A stretch of DNA of 64,000 nucleotides from Psychrobacillus sp. NEAU-3TGS (GTDB lineage: Bacteria > Bacillota > Bacilli > Bacillales_A > Planococcaceae): NCBI RefSeq assembly GCF_029955155.1, contig NZ_JAPNOZ010000004.1:67599-131598 (forward strand), written 5' to 3'. Numbering within the stretch: the stretch's first letter is position 1; each line of letters opens with the position of its first letter. The notes under the pieces are model-generated. The model made no database searches. It worked only from the letters and a program-made list of their open reading frames with translations, and was not told where the DNA came from. Position numbers and translations under genes: made by a program. This document shows, in pieces, positions 18,581-27,446 of this stretch.

Positions 18581-18758
18581 AATTCTATCAATTCGGAAAT
18601 AAAATTGCAATATTCAAATTATAAATTTCTTTCATAGCTGTATTTTCCTTAGTCCATGTTTCTCCAAATACAGTCTTACCGTAAAAAATTCGAATTTACG
18701 TTTTGTATAAAGAACACTAAAATAAATAGAGAAAACATTTCGTAGGAGGAAGAAAAAT

Positions 18759-19271
18759 ATGATAAGGGAAGCAACTCCAAAAGATTTAATGGACATTTTA
18801 GAAATCTATAATGACGCTATTGTCCATACTACAGCAGTTTACTCATATGAACCCCAAACAATTGAAAATAGAAAAGCATGGTATGAACAAAAGATGAATG
18901 AAGGCTATCCAATATTAGTGTTCGAGCTAGATAATAAAGTGGCTGGATTTGCAACATTCGGTCCCTTTAGACCATGGCCAGCCTATAAATACTCCATTGA
19001 ACATTCCATTTATGTAAATAAGGAATACAGAAAAAAGGGTATCGGATCTTCTTTATTAAAAGAGATAATCTCCATTGCCAAAGAAAGAGAGTACAAGACC
19101 TTAATTGCTGGAATTGATGCGACAAATGAAAAAAGTATTGCCCTTCACAAAAACTTAGGCTTTGTTCACTCAGGTACCATCGAAAAGGCAGGGTTTAAAT
19201 TCGATAGATGGCTTGACTTAGCTTTTTTTCAATTAGAGCTTAACGGACCGGAAAATCCCATAGAAGAATAA
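18759..19271 (+). CDS. GNAT family N-acetyltransferase (phosphinothricin acetyltransferase-like)
   Basis: A 170-residue acetyl-CoA-dependent N-acetyltransferase. The order of motifs fits the Pat/YncA/MnaT group: IREATPKDLMDILEIYNDAI, the substrate segment TFGPFRPWPAYKYSIEHSIYV, motif A YRKKGIGSSLLKEII, and the alpha-4 motif NEKSIALHKNLGFVHSGTI. Such enzymes acetylate phosphinothricin, methionine sulfone/sulfoximine or related amino acids. The ribosome site is GTAGGAGGAAG. It is a single gene with no functional link to its neighbours. Confidence 0.88.
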   Translation: MIREATPKDLMDILEIYNDAIVHTTAVYSYEPQTIENRKAWYEQKMNEGYPILVFELDNKVAGFATFGPFRPWPAYKYSIEHSIYVNKEYRKKGIGSSLLKEIISIAKEREYKTLIAGIDATNEKSIALHKNLGFVHSGTIEKAGFKFDRWLDLAFFQLELNGPENPIEE

Positions 19272-19329
19272 AAATACTCAGCACAAACCATTGTACGGAA
19301 ATTAAACAGAAGAGGAAAAATCAGTCAAA

Positions 19330-19375
19330 TAAAAAATGGATCCAAACCAATTTCTATTTCTATTAGTTTGGATCT
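19330..19375 (-). terminator. Terminator of DUF2975-HTH operon (copy 1)
   Basis: On the minus strand GATCCAAAC, 18 bases, GTTTGGATC, then CATTTTTT; it lies about 75 bases after the HTH gene stop. Confidence 0.65.
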
Positions 19376-19451
19376 ATTAAGCTTATAACTAGTTAGGATT
19401 GACAATTCCATTGTTAAAGAAAAAGGACCTGATGTATGTTCTTTTTGTAAT

Positions 19452-19664
19452 TTATTCTTCGTCACTTTTGTACTCTAAAATATCCCCTGGCTGACAATCC
19501 AAAGCTTTACATATCGCTTCTAAAGTAGAAAGACGTACTGCTTTTGCTTTTCCGTTTTTTAAAATGGAAAGGTTAGCCATCGTAATTCCAACCCGCTCCG
19601 AAAGCTCCGTAACGCTCATTTTTCGTTTTGCTAACATCACATCAATATTTATAATAATCGCCAT
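19452..19664 (-). CDS. Small Cro/CI-type HTH regulator (YozG-like), copy 1
   Basis: A 70-residue regulator that is almost wholly a helix-turn-helix: MLAKRKMSVTELSERVGITMANLSILKNGKAKAVRLSTLEAICKALDCQPGDILEY. It lies 9 bases after a DUF2975 membrane gene; this pairing is common in Bacilli (YoaS/YozG-like). The two probably act together, the membrane partner being sensor or anti-factor. A close paralogue is at 26596 in the opposite orientation. Confidence 0.88.
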   Translation of the reverse strand: MAIIINIDVMLAKRKMSVTELSERVGITMANLSILKNGKAKAVRLSTLEAICKALDCQPGDILEYKSDEE

Positions 19665-19673
19665 ATCCTCACC

Positions 19674-20156
19674 TCAGACCGTTAAATCATTTTCAGATTT
19701 TATATCTATGGCATTTTTTAATAGCTTTTGCAGAACTGCCGCAAAGACTGCAATCACGAGTGTAGCAAAGATTAGTACCATTCCAATTAGTATTATACCT
19801 GGAGCATCATCCATCTCTGCGATCATATAGAAAATTGGCATTCCTATTACAAACAAAATACTAATTGTATTTGCACTGTATTTTATCTTCTTTAAAGCAG
19901 TTACAGATAATTCCGAGAAGGCTTCATTTTGGTCAATATAACTTAAAAGTTTATAAGCTTGATACAGAGCAAAGTAAAAAGGTATTGCAGCTGCATACAA
20001 ATCGAGATAAACGAGAGATTTCAAATACGCGTGATCTGGATACAATTCAGTTACAAAATTTGCTATATCCGGCACTACAAAGATACATAAAGCAAGCACG
20101 GGGATTCCCATCACAATTAGCGCTAACTTTAAAAATAATGTTGTTCCTCGTTTCAA
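19674..20156 (-). CDS. DUF2975 family membrane protein, copy 1
   Basis: A membrane protein of about 160 residues with four helices: LALIVMGIPVLALCIFVVP, AAIPFYFALYQAYKLL, ISILFVIGMPIFYMI and ILIGMVLIFATLVIAVFAAVL. The conserved DUF2975 core QNEAFSELSVTALKKIKYSA lies between helices 2 and 3. The frame opens at a GTG (20165), but GAGGTG lies 6 bases before the TTG at 20156, and the paralogue at 26090 starts at the equivalent codon, so TTG 20156 is preferred. It is first in an operon with the small HTH gene. Confidence 0.85.
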   Translation of the reverse strand: MKRGTTLFLKLALIVMGIPVLALCIFVVPDIANFVTELYPDHAYLKSLVYLDLYAAAIPFYFALYQAYKLLSYIDQNEAFSELSVTALKKIKYSANTISILFVIGMPIFYMIAEMDDAPGIILIGMVLIFATLVIAVFAAVLQKLLKNAIDIKSENDLTV

Positions 20157-20380
20157 AAAAGACACCTCACTTATTTATTGTCCATTTGAATTTAACATTT
20201 TTTTATCGATTTACAATAAATTTTTATTCATTTATGGAGTTGTTTTATTGTTAATTAAAATAAAATTATTTCATACTTAAGATGCAGCCAATATCAGCCT
20301 GGAGGCTTACATAAAATCTATATCCAAATGCTATATTTACTTATGAAGGAATAATTCTAGTGAAAGGAGGGAGAAACCAT

Positions 20381-21409
20381 ATGAAAATGACCAAAAAAGT
20401 GTTGAAATATTTCGGATTAATAATGATAATATCGGTAGTAATAGCACTTTTTTCTCCCACATGGACGCAGCAGATTAAAGGAGAGAATAGCATTAGTGTA
20501 TTAGACAAAGTAGAGATAAATGGAAGTAAACACGAAATTATGATACGTGGTAATGATAAGGATAATCCCGTCATTCTTGTTGTGCACGGTGGACCTGGAA
20601 CCCCTGAAATACCATATGTTGATACATATCAAGACTTATTGGAAACAAATTTTACGGTCGTTCATTACGACCAAAGAGCAAGCGGAAAATCGTATCATTT
20701 CGGGGAAGACTATTCGAATCTATCGACCGATCTATTAGTAGAGGACTTGTTGGCTATGACCGACTACATATCAAATCGTCTTGGAAAAGAAAAGGTCATC
20801 TTGATGGCCCATTCTGCAGGTACATATATTGGAATGCAGGCTGCCGATATAGCCCCCGAAAAATATGAAGCATATATTGGGATCGGGCAGATGAGCGATA
20901 CCATTGAAAGTGAGATGGATGGTTTGAACTATGTGATGGATCAGGCTCAGCAGGATGGTAATACGGAGGATGCTTTCTATTTACAAGGATTGACCGAGCA
21001 AGTCCAAAACGGTGAAATAGTTACCCCACGAAATTATGTGATGAAATATGGTGGAGCTACAAGACTTATTGAAAACCCTGGGGATAACATTAGTGTTTTA
21101 CTGAGCAGTGAGTATAATTTATTAGATGTCATTCGTTATAATTATGGAATGTCCTATACTCAACAAAAGTTGCTCAAGGATATATTGGAAAATCCACTTC
21201 CTACTATCGTAACAAAGCTTGAAATCCCTTTCTATTTCGTCATGGGGAAGTATGATTATATGACTTCATCTCATGCAGCGAAAAACTATTTTGATAAGAT
21301 TGAAGCGGATCGAAAGGAATTTATTTCTTTTGACCAGTCAGCTCATTATCCACAATTTGAAGAGAAGGAAAAGTTTCACGAATGGATGGTTGACACATTT
21401 CTCAAATAA
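20381..21409 (+). CDS. Alpha/beta hydrolase with N-terminal membrane anchor
   Basis: A 342-residue alpha/beta hydrolase resembling proline iminopeptidases. An N-terminal hydrophobic helix (YFGLIMIISVVIALFSPTW) suggests export or membrane anchoring. The oxyanion motif is VVHGGPGTP, the nucleophile elbow is MAHSAGTYIG (Ser), and a histidine near the end (SAHYPQFEE) completes the triad. AAAGGAGGG precedes the ATG at 20381; the upstream GTG in frame is less likely. It lies between the DUF2975 module and an ABC exporter and is followed by a hairpin. Confidence 0.85.
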   Translation: MKMTKKVLKYFGLIMIISVVIALFSPTWTQQIKGENSISVLDKVEINGSKHEIMIRGNDKDNPVILVVHGGPGTPEIPYVDTYQDLLETNFTVVHYDQRASGKSYHFGEDYSNLSTDLLVEDLLAMTDYISNRLGKEKVILMAHSAGTYIGMQAADIAPEKYEAYIGIGQMSDTIESEMDGLNYVMDQAQQDGNTEDAFYLQGLTEQVQNGEIVTPRNYVMKYGGATRLIENPGDNISVLLSSEYNLLDVIRYNYGMSYTQQKLLKDILENPLPTIVTKLEIPFYFVMGKYDYMTSSHAAKNYFDKIEADRKEFISFDQSAHYPQFEEKEKFHEWMVDTFLK

Positions 21410-21423
21410 ATATAAACAAGCAC

Positions 21424-21461
21424 CGAAGTTATCTAATATCGTGAAGTTGTTGATAACTTCG
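21424..21461. terminator. Hairpin between hydrolase and ABC operon
   Basis: CGAAGTTATC paired with GATAACTTCG, a 10-bp perfect stem between convergent genes. Confidence 0.6.
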
Positions 21462-21475
21462 TGCCCCGTCTGTTC

Positions 21476-22384
21476 TTATACTTCTTGATAATACATAGAA
21501 TACAAGTCATTCAATGTTACTTTCCCAACACTAAACTCTATTAGTTGGTTTTCTTTCAGAAATTCTACAATATCCCCTAATTCCCTGGAATTATAGCCAC
21601 CTACATCTATTAAAGTAATGCCGTTTGGCAATACTTTAACATTTGTTTCCGGAAACACTTTTTTAAAATTTTCTTTTATGTTCTCTAGCATCCCTATTAC
21701 TCGAACCGTAGTGATTTCTCTCTTTTCAAATCCTGGGGAAAGATCGGTGATAAGTATTAACTCTCCATTTTTCATAAAGAAGATACGATCCGCATACTTT
21801 TCTAGGTTTTCTAATAAATGAGAAGCCACAATAATCGTCTTTCCTTCAGACTTCTTTTTAACTAATATTTGTGAAATAAGTTCCACATGAGTGGGGTCCA
21901 GTCCATTCATGACCTCGTCCATTAACATAACTTGGGTATCAGACACAATTTGCATCGCAAAACACAGTCTTTGGCGCATCCCTAAAGAATAGGTTCCTGT
22001 CGGCTTATTAATATAGGACGACATTCCTAACTCTGTTATTGTATAGTCTATCAATTTTGTATTACTACTCCACATGGAGGAATAGATTTTTAAATGCTCT
22101 TTTCCAGAAATCTGATTGTATAAATCACTTTGATCGGGCATCATGGATACTAGTTGGTGGATTTTTACTTCATTCTTTTTATTCGTATATTCCAATGTAT
22201 TTTTAAGAATGACTTTTCCGTTATTTGGGTTAATATAATTCATGATGACATTCATAAGCGTTGACTTCCCTGTCCCGTTAGGAGCTACTAACCCAATTAT
22301 TTCTCCAGGATGAAACATTACCGACACATCTTTTAAAATATCTCTACCTGAAAACTGAACCCCAATATTTTTTAACTCAATCAT
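21476..22384 (-). CDS. ABC transporter ATP-binding protein
   Basis: A 302-residue ATPase. Walker A is GLVAPNGTGKSTLMN, the signature region is TYSLGMRQRLCFAMQ (LGMRQR), Walker B is VMLMDEVMNGLDP, and the switch histidine is in IIVASHLLENLEK. It is the last gene of a three-gene minus-strand operon with two large ABC-2 permeases, a layout seen in bacteriocin-immunity or peptide-export systems. The ribosome site GGAGGGAAG lies immediately upstream. Confidence 0.9.
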   Translation of the reverse strand: MIELKNIGVQFSGRDILKDVSVMFHPGEIIGLVAPNGTGKSTLMNVIMNYINPNNGKVILKNTLEYTNKKNEVKIHQLVSMMPDQSDLYNQISGKEHLKIYSSMWSSNTKLIDYTITELGMSSYINKPTGTYSLGMRQRLCFAMQIVSDTQVMLMDEVMNGLDPTHVELISQILVKKKSEGKTIIVASHLLENLEKYADRIFFMKNGELILITDLSPGFEKREITTVRVIGMLENIKENFKKVFPETNVKVLPNGITLIDVGGYNSRELGDIVEFLKENQLIEFSVGKVTLNDLYSMYYQEV

Positions 22385-22407
22385 ATCTTCCCTCCACTCC
22401 TATAATA

Positions 22408-23600
22408 CTAAAATAACTTAAATTTTCTTCGACGACTGATCAAGAACATGATGAACAAAAAAACGCATGCACATAGCCCAATGACAAACAGTCCAGTTCC
22501 AAATGTAAGTGCCTCGGTACCATAGAGAAAGTTCCGATATCCAGCAATAATTTGTCCCGTTTGTATATAACTTGTAGGATACCAATGAACATCTCGAATA
22601 GCACCTATTCCCCGAGCATAGTACATAAACTCAGCAATAACAAACGCACTTCCTACCAATAGATTAGCAAACTCGTTCTTGATCACTATACTTACTAGGA
22701 GGATTAAGGAAATAAAAAATAAAAACCAGAAAACAATGAATAGCATGTTTTGCATAACGTATTGGCCCATTGTTATATTTGAAAATATCTTTTCGCCAGC
22801 CAAATAAACCGGAACAGGTAATTCAACATCACCGAGTCCATTTGAATACATATTATGAATAAGCCTACAGTAAGCGGAATGATTGCTAGGAGACTTCCTA
22901 GCAAGGAAACTCCTCCTTTAACTAATAACTTTCGCCAATCAGAAAGTGGTAAACCTTGTAATAATGTTGTATTTCGCCGATCCTTTAAAACCACATCCAC
23001 AGTGAAGAGCATACAACTAACAATAAGAATTAAAGGGAGGTACGAATGTAATAAACGTTGCAATGTTTGCAAAGCAGTCCTTTCCTCGAAAACATTTACA
23101 GATAAATCTGACTCTCCTTCTGTGTAACCTGTGTAACGACTGGCAGAATATAAATACGCATAGTGACCGTCCATTCTTGCGTAATCATTTCCATACGTGT
23201 AATACCCAGGATTGTAGAATAATATTTCTCCTCCCCAGTTAAAAATTATATTATCGGAGTACGTATACCATTTAAATGTGGCCTCCGCGTAATTTTTTAG
23301 ATTATCCTGTTTAATAGCATCTAATCTTTCTTTTTCATATTCATTCCATTCGGGGTATATGGAAGCAGCAAATTTCGTTAAAGGATGCGTCCAATCATTA
23401 ATCACGACATTATTTAGAAACTCTTCGTTTGTTAAATACCTTGCCTCTATTTCACTTACATCTACTTTTTCGATCGGATCATATGCCGGAGCTAATACTA
23501 GTCCATAATAACAAGAGAAGAAAAGTAGAATAACATAAATTGCGATATTCTTTTTATTGCTCATAAATTGGATAAACTCCATCTTAAAATATGCCCACAT
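22408..23600 (-). pseudogene. ABC-2 type permease, split by a 1-base frameshift
   Basis: Membrane subunit of the exporter. The N-terminal part has one helix (NIAIYVILLFFSCYYGLVLAP), a large extracytoplasmic loop (about residues 35-185) and two helices including LILIVSCMLFTVDVVLKDRRNTTLLQGLPLS. The C-terminal part, in another frame, continues with three or four helices to RRRKFKLF. Adding one base at the AA at 22861-22862 joins GLPLSDWRK...TVG to FIHNMYSNGLGDVELP in a single protein of about 397 residues. The other two operon genes are intact, which favours sequencing error. Confidence 0.78.
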
Positions 23601-23612
23601 TACCTCACCCTC

Positions 23613-24737
23613 CTACACCCTTTTTAGTTTTCCAGTAGTCAAAAATAACTTTACAGTAGCAATCATCAGGATAATACTTAATCCAATATACATAAGTCCA
23701 TGTATGCTATTTAAGAAGACTGGGTTGGCAAGGTCGAGCGTCTGTCCATTTAATACGCTAGAAAAGTTCATATAGTTAAACGGGTTAAATGGAAGAAAAT
23801 TCATCATACTTGGAAATAACATAGGGAAAACAAATAATAGCAATTCCAAAAATAACGTCAAATACATATTCTTCAATAAAACATTTAAAATGACTGATAA
23901 TAAGATGGTAAAAATAGAAATACAAATCATATAAAGTAAAGCTAAACCTATGTATTTGTAAATCGGATAAATGTCAAAAGTACCATTAAATATAGCAATA
24001 GGATAAGTAGGATCCCCTAACCCCTTAAAATAAATTAACGGTAGGCTGCAAACAAATAATTCTAATAGAAATACAACTACTAGAAGCATAGAGGAAATAC
24101 ATTTAGCTATCACGTACTTATCAAACGTTATTGGATAGCCCTTAATCAAAGACGTATGTCGGAAATCTTCTACCATGATCCCACATGAATAAATGCTCAT
24201 AAAAATGAACCAAAGGAAACCTAACACCCCAAACAAATAAGCGAGAAACGGAAAAAAGGACAAAGAATCCAAAGATAAAGGAACTTCCGTCTTCTTTATA
24301 TGTTCATAGAATACACTTTCCAATTGGTTTTCTGTTTTGGTAGGTAGGTTACTAGCAACTTTATCAAATCCATCCATAGCAAAAGCGCTAGCCCTTAGAT
24401 TCACCACCTCTAATGCGGTATCCAAAAACCATTCGGGTCGATCCACTTTTACGGCCATTCTTTGCTTAGCTATTAATTGTTGCTGCACTACCAAATTCTT
24501 ATATAGATCACTGCCGTTTCCATTGTCTGTAGCATCTACATTTTGAAATTTATTCAGTGCTACAGAAAGTGATTGATATTCCCCGGATTTTTCTTTTAGT
24601 GAGTTTCCTAAGTCCTCCGTTTTCACAAAAAAAATCAATCCAAAAACAAATGCTGCCACAATCATACAAGCAAACATATTCTTTTTATTCGATTTCTCTA
24701 GAATAAAAAAGGTCTTTAAAACTTTCCACATAGACAT
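23613..24737 (-). CDS. ABC-2 type permease
   Basis: A 374-residue membrane protein and first gene of the exporter operon. It has an N-terminal helix (NMFACMIVAAFVFGLIFFV), an extracytoplasmic domain of about 120 residues, then five helices, with the cytoplasmic loop EDFRHTSLIKGYPITFDKYVIAK matching the RRNTTLLQGLPLS loop of its partner permease. Two related permeases with one ATPase suggest a heterodimeric exporter of peptides or lantibiotic-like compounds. The substrate is unknown. Confidence 0.8.
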   Translation of the reverse strand: MSMWKVLKTFFILEKSNKKNMFACMIVAAFVFGLIFFVKTEDLGNSLKEKSGEYQSLSVALNKFQNVDATDNGNGSDLYKNLVVQQQLIAKQRMAVKVDRPEWFLDTALEVVNLRASAFAMDGFDKVASNLPTKTENQLESVFYEHIKKTEVPLSLDSLSFFPFLAYLFGVLGFLWFIFMSIYSCGIMVEDFRHTSLIKGYPITFDKYVIAKCISSMLLVVVFLLELFVCSLPLIYFKGLGDPTYPIAIFNGTFDIYPIYKYIGLALLYMICISIFTILLSVILNVLLKNMYLTLFLELLLFVFPMLFPSMMNFLPFNPFNYMNFSSVLNGQTLDLANPVFLNSIHGLMYIGLSIILMIATVKLFLTTGKLKRV

Positions 24738-25347
24738 CCCTCCCCCAAGTTATGAATTTCTCCCAAAAAACTAACTCTTGTATTCCGAGAGTTTTTCCAT
24801 CCTATTATCAAAATTTCTCTTATTCTAAAACTCAACCAACAATACTTTCTCTTCATATACAATTGGCTCTTTCGGCGGAAGCTAAGTAAACCCTCATATA
24901 AACGGAACATTCAGTCATTTTAATGTGATTTTTCGCTATTTCTTATAATAACTTATGCTATTCCCCAACTAGATCTTCTATAAAATATACATTATACCTA
25001 TATACAATATTATCCAAACAGTGACAGATAAGCAACCTTATTTCAATTGTTATAAACAACGCGGAAAAATGAATAGATAAAAAGAGCATGCTTTGTAAAA
25101 TTGATCAAAACATACTCTTTCTTCTTTTAAAAAGACTTAATGCCCCGTCTTCTCTTAAGCTATATTCTGAACCTACATTCCTGATAGACCAGTGAACGAC
25201 TCCATACAGTACAAATTCACAACCCTTCATTACTGTTGCAGCATATTCCACCCAAATTTAAACAGCCAAATGCAGTTCAATACTGGCAATTGGCTGTTTA
25301 AGTAGTCAGTTCCTTAACTAAAGATTATAATATTAGATTTCATTCTA
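24738..25347. other. 610-base intergenic stretch with two hairpins
   Basis: Contains the ABC operon promoter region and two hairpins: AAAGAG.ATG.TTTG / CAAA.CAT.CTCTTT at 25081-25120, and the perfect 10-bp AAACAGCCAA / TTGGCTGTTT at 25260-25299, downstream of the coat gene. The phrase TGCCCCGTCT followed by CTTA occurs at 21462 and again near 25141, on either side of the ABC operon. No gene is evident. Confidence 0.4.
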
Positions 25348-25665
25348 TCAATTTTTAACTAATTCAATAGCATTATCAGCTTTTATGAGGTCATGTTCGA
25401 TCTGCTCTTCTACATCGTAAGCATGATACATTTCATTTTTAATCATATATTGAGCAATTTTATCGTGCGTGTCAATGGCATTGTCTGATTCGCTTCGTAA
25501 TAACTTTTTAACGGATGGAGTAGCTGTTTCCGTTATAGCAACTGCTAAATTTCGTACTGCCGCTTTCGCAGTTACAAGAAAATCCGTAGCAATTGCCAGA
25601 TCATCAATTACAGGGAATTCTTTTTGTTCGTCTTTTGTTGTTTTTTCTTCGCTTTTTTTAGGCAT
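25348..25665 (-). CDS. Spore coat protein CotF-like
   Basis: A 105-residue ferritin-like helical protein of the CotF family. After a charged N-terminus (KKSEEKTTKDEQKE) come two long helices: IDDLAIATDFLVTAKAAVRNLAVAITETATP and VKKLLRSESDNAIDTHDKIAQYMIKNEMYHAYD, the latter with the family's histidine/tyrosine pattern. Such proteins are deposited in the spore coat, and the gene marks the host as a spore former. A degraded relative lies directly upstream at 25689-25889. Confidence 0.8.
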   Translation of the reverse strand: MPKKSEEKTTKDEQKEFPVIDDLAIATDFLVTAKAAVRNLAVAITETATPSVKKLLRSESDNAIDTHDKIAQYMIKNEMYHAYDVEEQIEHDLIKADNAIELVKN

Positions 25666-25688
25666 ACTATCCTTCCTTTCTCTTTCAA

Positions 25689-25889
25689 TTATTTATTAGA
25701 TTCAGCAAGTACCTTTTTTAAATCTTTTATTGCCTTAGTTGATAATTCAAAATCCTCTTTTAAAATGTCCTTCAACTTTTTATCCTAAACTAAATCAATA
25801 AACATCTTACTTTTGGCTATACAAGCAGTTTTGAATATTAATACTTCGTGTACTTCTAATTTTTCGTGCATTGCAAGTTCTTAGGCCAT
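25689..25889 (-). pseudogene. Small CotF-related gene with two in-frame stops
   Basis: Sixty-seven codons in one frame, from an ATG with a good ribosome site (GGAGGTAATTAT) to TAA. Codon 3 is TAA and codon 35 is TAG. Between them the frame reads ELAMHEKLEVHEVLIFKTAC and similar, ending LKKVLAESNK, a typical small coat-associated helical protein. Both stops are one substitution from lysine codons (AAA, AAG). Unlike the other broken genes here, the damage is by substitution rather than indel, so this is probable true decay of the first gene in the coat pair. Confidence 0.65.
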
Positions 25890-26089
25890 ATAATTACCTC
25901 CCTTTTTTTTATATACCCCACCAATTTTTTTAAACCTTTACTTTTTAAAGGATATCAGCCGTGAAGATACTGATTATTATTCAACATGAATAACAATAAT
26001 AAAATAACCGAAAATGATAATTATATATTGTAAAACGATAAATAATTTGTTAGAATCAATTCATAATAATTATGTGAGGTGTTTTTTTA

Positions 26090-26580
26090 ATGAAATGAGG
26101 ATCCACACTCTTTATAAAGTTGGCAGTTATTTTGATGGGAATCCCTGTACTTGCTTTGTGTTTATTTGTGTTACCTCAGATAGAAAATGAAGCATATGAG
26201 GCAGTGGAAAGAGGTTCCGATTTAGCTTTTGTGGTTTATGGTATTTTAATGGTTATGTATGTTTCGGCAGTCCCATTTTACTTCGCTTTGTATCAAACAT
26301 TTAACCTTTTAACCTATATAGATAAGAACCATGCTTTCTCGGAATTATCTGTGAGAGCACTAAAGAAAATAAAAAACTGTGCAATCAGTATAAGTTGTTT
26401 GTATCTGGTTGCTCTGCCATTGTCTTTATTATGGCAGAGGCAGACGATGCCCCAGGTCTTGTAATAATAGGGATGATTCCTATTTTTGCTTCCATGGTGA
26501 TTGCCGTCTTTGCTGCTGTTCTCCAGAGGCTTTTAAAAGAAGCTATCGATTTGAAAGAGGAAAACGATTTAATAGTCTGA
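26090..26580 (+). pseudogene. DUF2975 family membrane protein, copy 2, broken
   Basis: Paralogue of the gene at 19674. The ATG at 26090 follows TGTGAGGTG, but codon 3 is TGA where the other copy has CGA (LKRG in copy 1, K-stop-G here). The body continues (TLFIKLAVILMGIPVLALCLFVLP; HAFSELSVRALKKIKNCA). A missing base near 26420 shifts the frame before EADDAPGLVIIGM. The C-terminus ends VAVLQRLLKEAIDLKEENDLIV-like, as in copy 1. A TTG at 26120 could restart translation after the stop. Two independent lesions make this a likelier real pseudogene than the single-indel genes. Confidence 0.7.
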
Positions 26581-26595
26581 GCTGAGGTGAATAAT

Positions 26596-26814
26596 ATGGC
26601 CATTATAATAAATATTGACGTAATGCTTGCTAAACGAAAAATAAGCGTGACCGAACTTTCAGAGAAGGTTGGAATTGCGATGGCAAACCTTTCTAATTTT
26701 AAAAATGGAAAGGCAAAGGCGATTAGGCTAACCACTTTAGAAGCGATTTGCAAAACTTTAGAATGCCAACCTGGAGATCTTTTAGAATACAAAGGTGAGG
26801 ATCATGTTCAGTGA
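26596..26814 (+). CDS. Small Cro/CI-type HTH regulator (YozG-like), copy 2
   Basis: A 72-residue HTH regulator about 80% identical by eye to the copy at 19452: MLAKRKISVTELSEKVGIAMANLSNFKNGKAKAIRLTTLEAICKTLECQPGDLLEYK. GAGGTGAAT precedes the ATG at 26596; an in-frame GTG nine bases earlier is part of that ribosome site. It follows the broken DUF2975 copy 2 and overlaps the start of the papain-like gene by 11 bases, so the three form an operon. Confidence 0.88.
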   Translation: MAIIINIDVMLAKRKISVTELSEKVGIAMANLSNFKNGKAKAIRLTTLEAICKTLECQPGDLLEYKGEDHVQ

Positions 26815-27367
26815 AAAAACAATTTACATCCTTTTAACTGATACAGGAACAATTTTAACAAAAATGATTAAGTCTTATACGAAAAAACCCTATAATCACG
26901 CCTCAATCGCATTCGATGCTGAATTATTTGAAATATATAGTTTCGGGAGAAAAACGGCAAGAAATCCTTTTATGGGTGGATTCGTTAGAGAAGATACCCA
27001 TTCTATCTTATTTAAACAAGCAGATTGTGCCATCTATTCTTTAACCATAACTACCGATGAATTTCAAAAGATGCACCAATATATTCAAGAAATAGCTGCA
27101 CAAAAGGAACATTATCGCTATAATTTTATAGGATTATTTGGTGTGCCATTTAATATGCCGATAAAAAGAAAGAATGCTTTCTTCTGTTCTCAATTCGTGG
27201 CATCTGTTTTAAAGAAAAGTAAGATCATTGGCTTTGAAAAAGATGTTTCGCTTGTGGAACCAAGTGACTTACCATATTCTGCAGATTTTCAACTTATTTT
27301 TGAAGGTAGATTAAGGGATTATCATAGAAATAGTAACAAAAGGAATCGGGTCTTAGTACTACCATAA
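26804..27367 (+). CDS. Permuted papain-like peptidase/amidase (YiiX/C92-like)
   Basis: A 187-residue protein with the circularly permuted NlpC/P60-like order. An early NHASIAF segment supplies the histidine, and a late cysteine lies in NAFFCSQFVASVL, flanked by GLFGVPFNMPIKRK. Such enzymes act on lipids or peptidoglycan-linked substrates; the true substrate is unknown. No signal peptide is visible, so it is probably cytosolic. The ATG at 26804 overlaps the end of the HTH gene, so translation is probably coupled. A bidirectional terminator follows. Confidence 0.75.
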   Translation: MFSEKTIYILLTDTGTILTKMIKSYTKKPYNHASIAFDAELFEIYSFGRKTARNPFMGGFVREDTHSILFKQADCAIYSLTITTDEFQKMHQYIQEIAAQKEHYRYNFIGLFGVPFNMPIKRKNAFFCSQFVASVLKKSKIIGFEKDVSLVEPSDLPYSADFQLIFEGRLRDYHRNSNKRNRVLVLP

Positions 27368-27387
27368 TAGAGCTCCTGAGCAAAAAA

Positions 27388-27432
27388 TAAAGGGCGATAC
27401 ATAACTAAATATGTATCACCCTTTATTTTTTT
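27388..27432. terminator. Bidirectional terminator
   Basis: TAAAGGG.GATACATA paired with TATGTATC.CCCTTTA then TTTTTTT, between convergent genes. Confidence 0.85.
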
Positions 27433-27446
27433 ATGACAAGTTTTAG

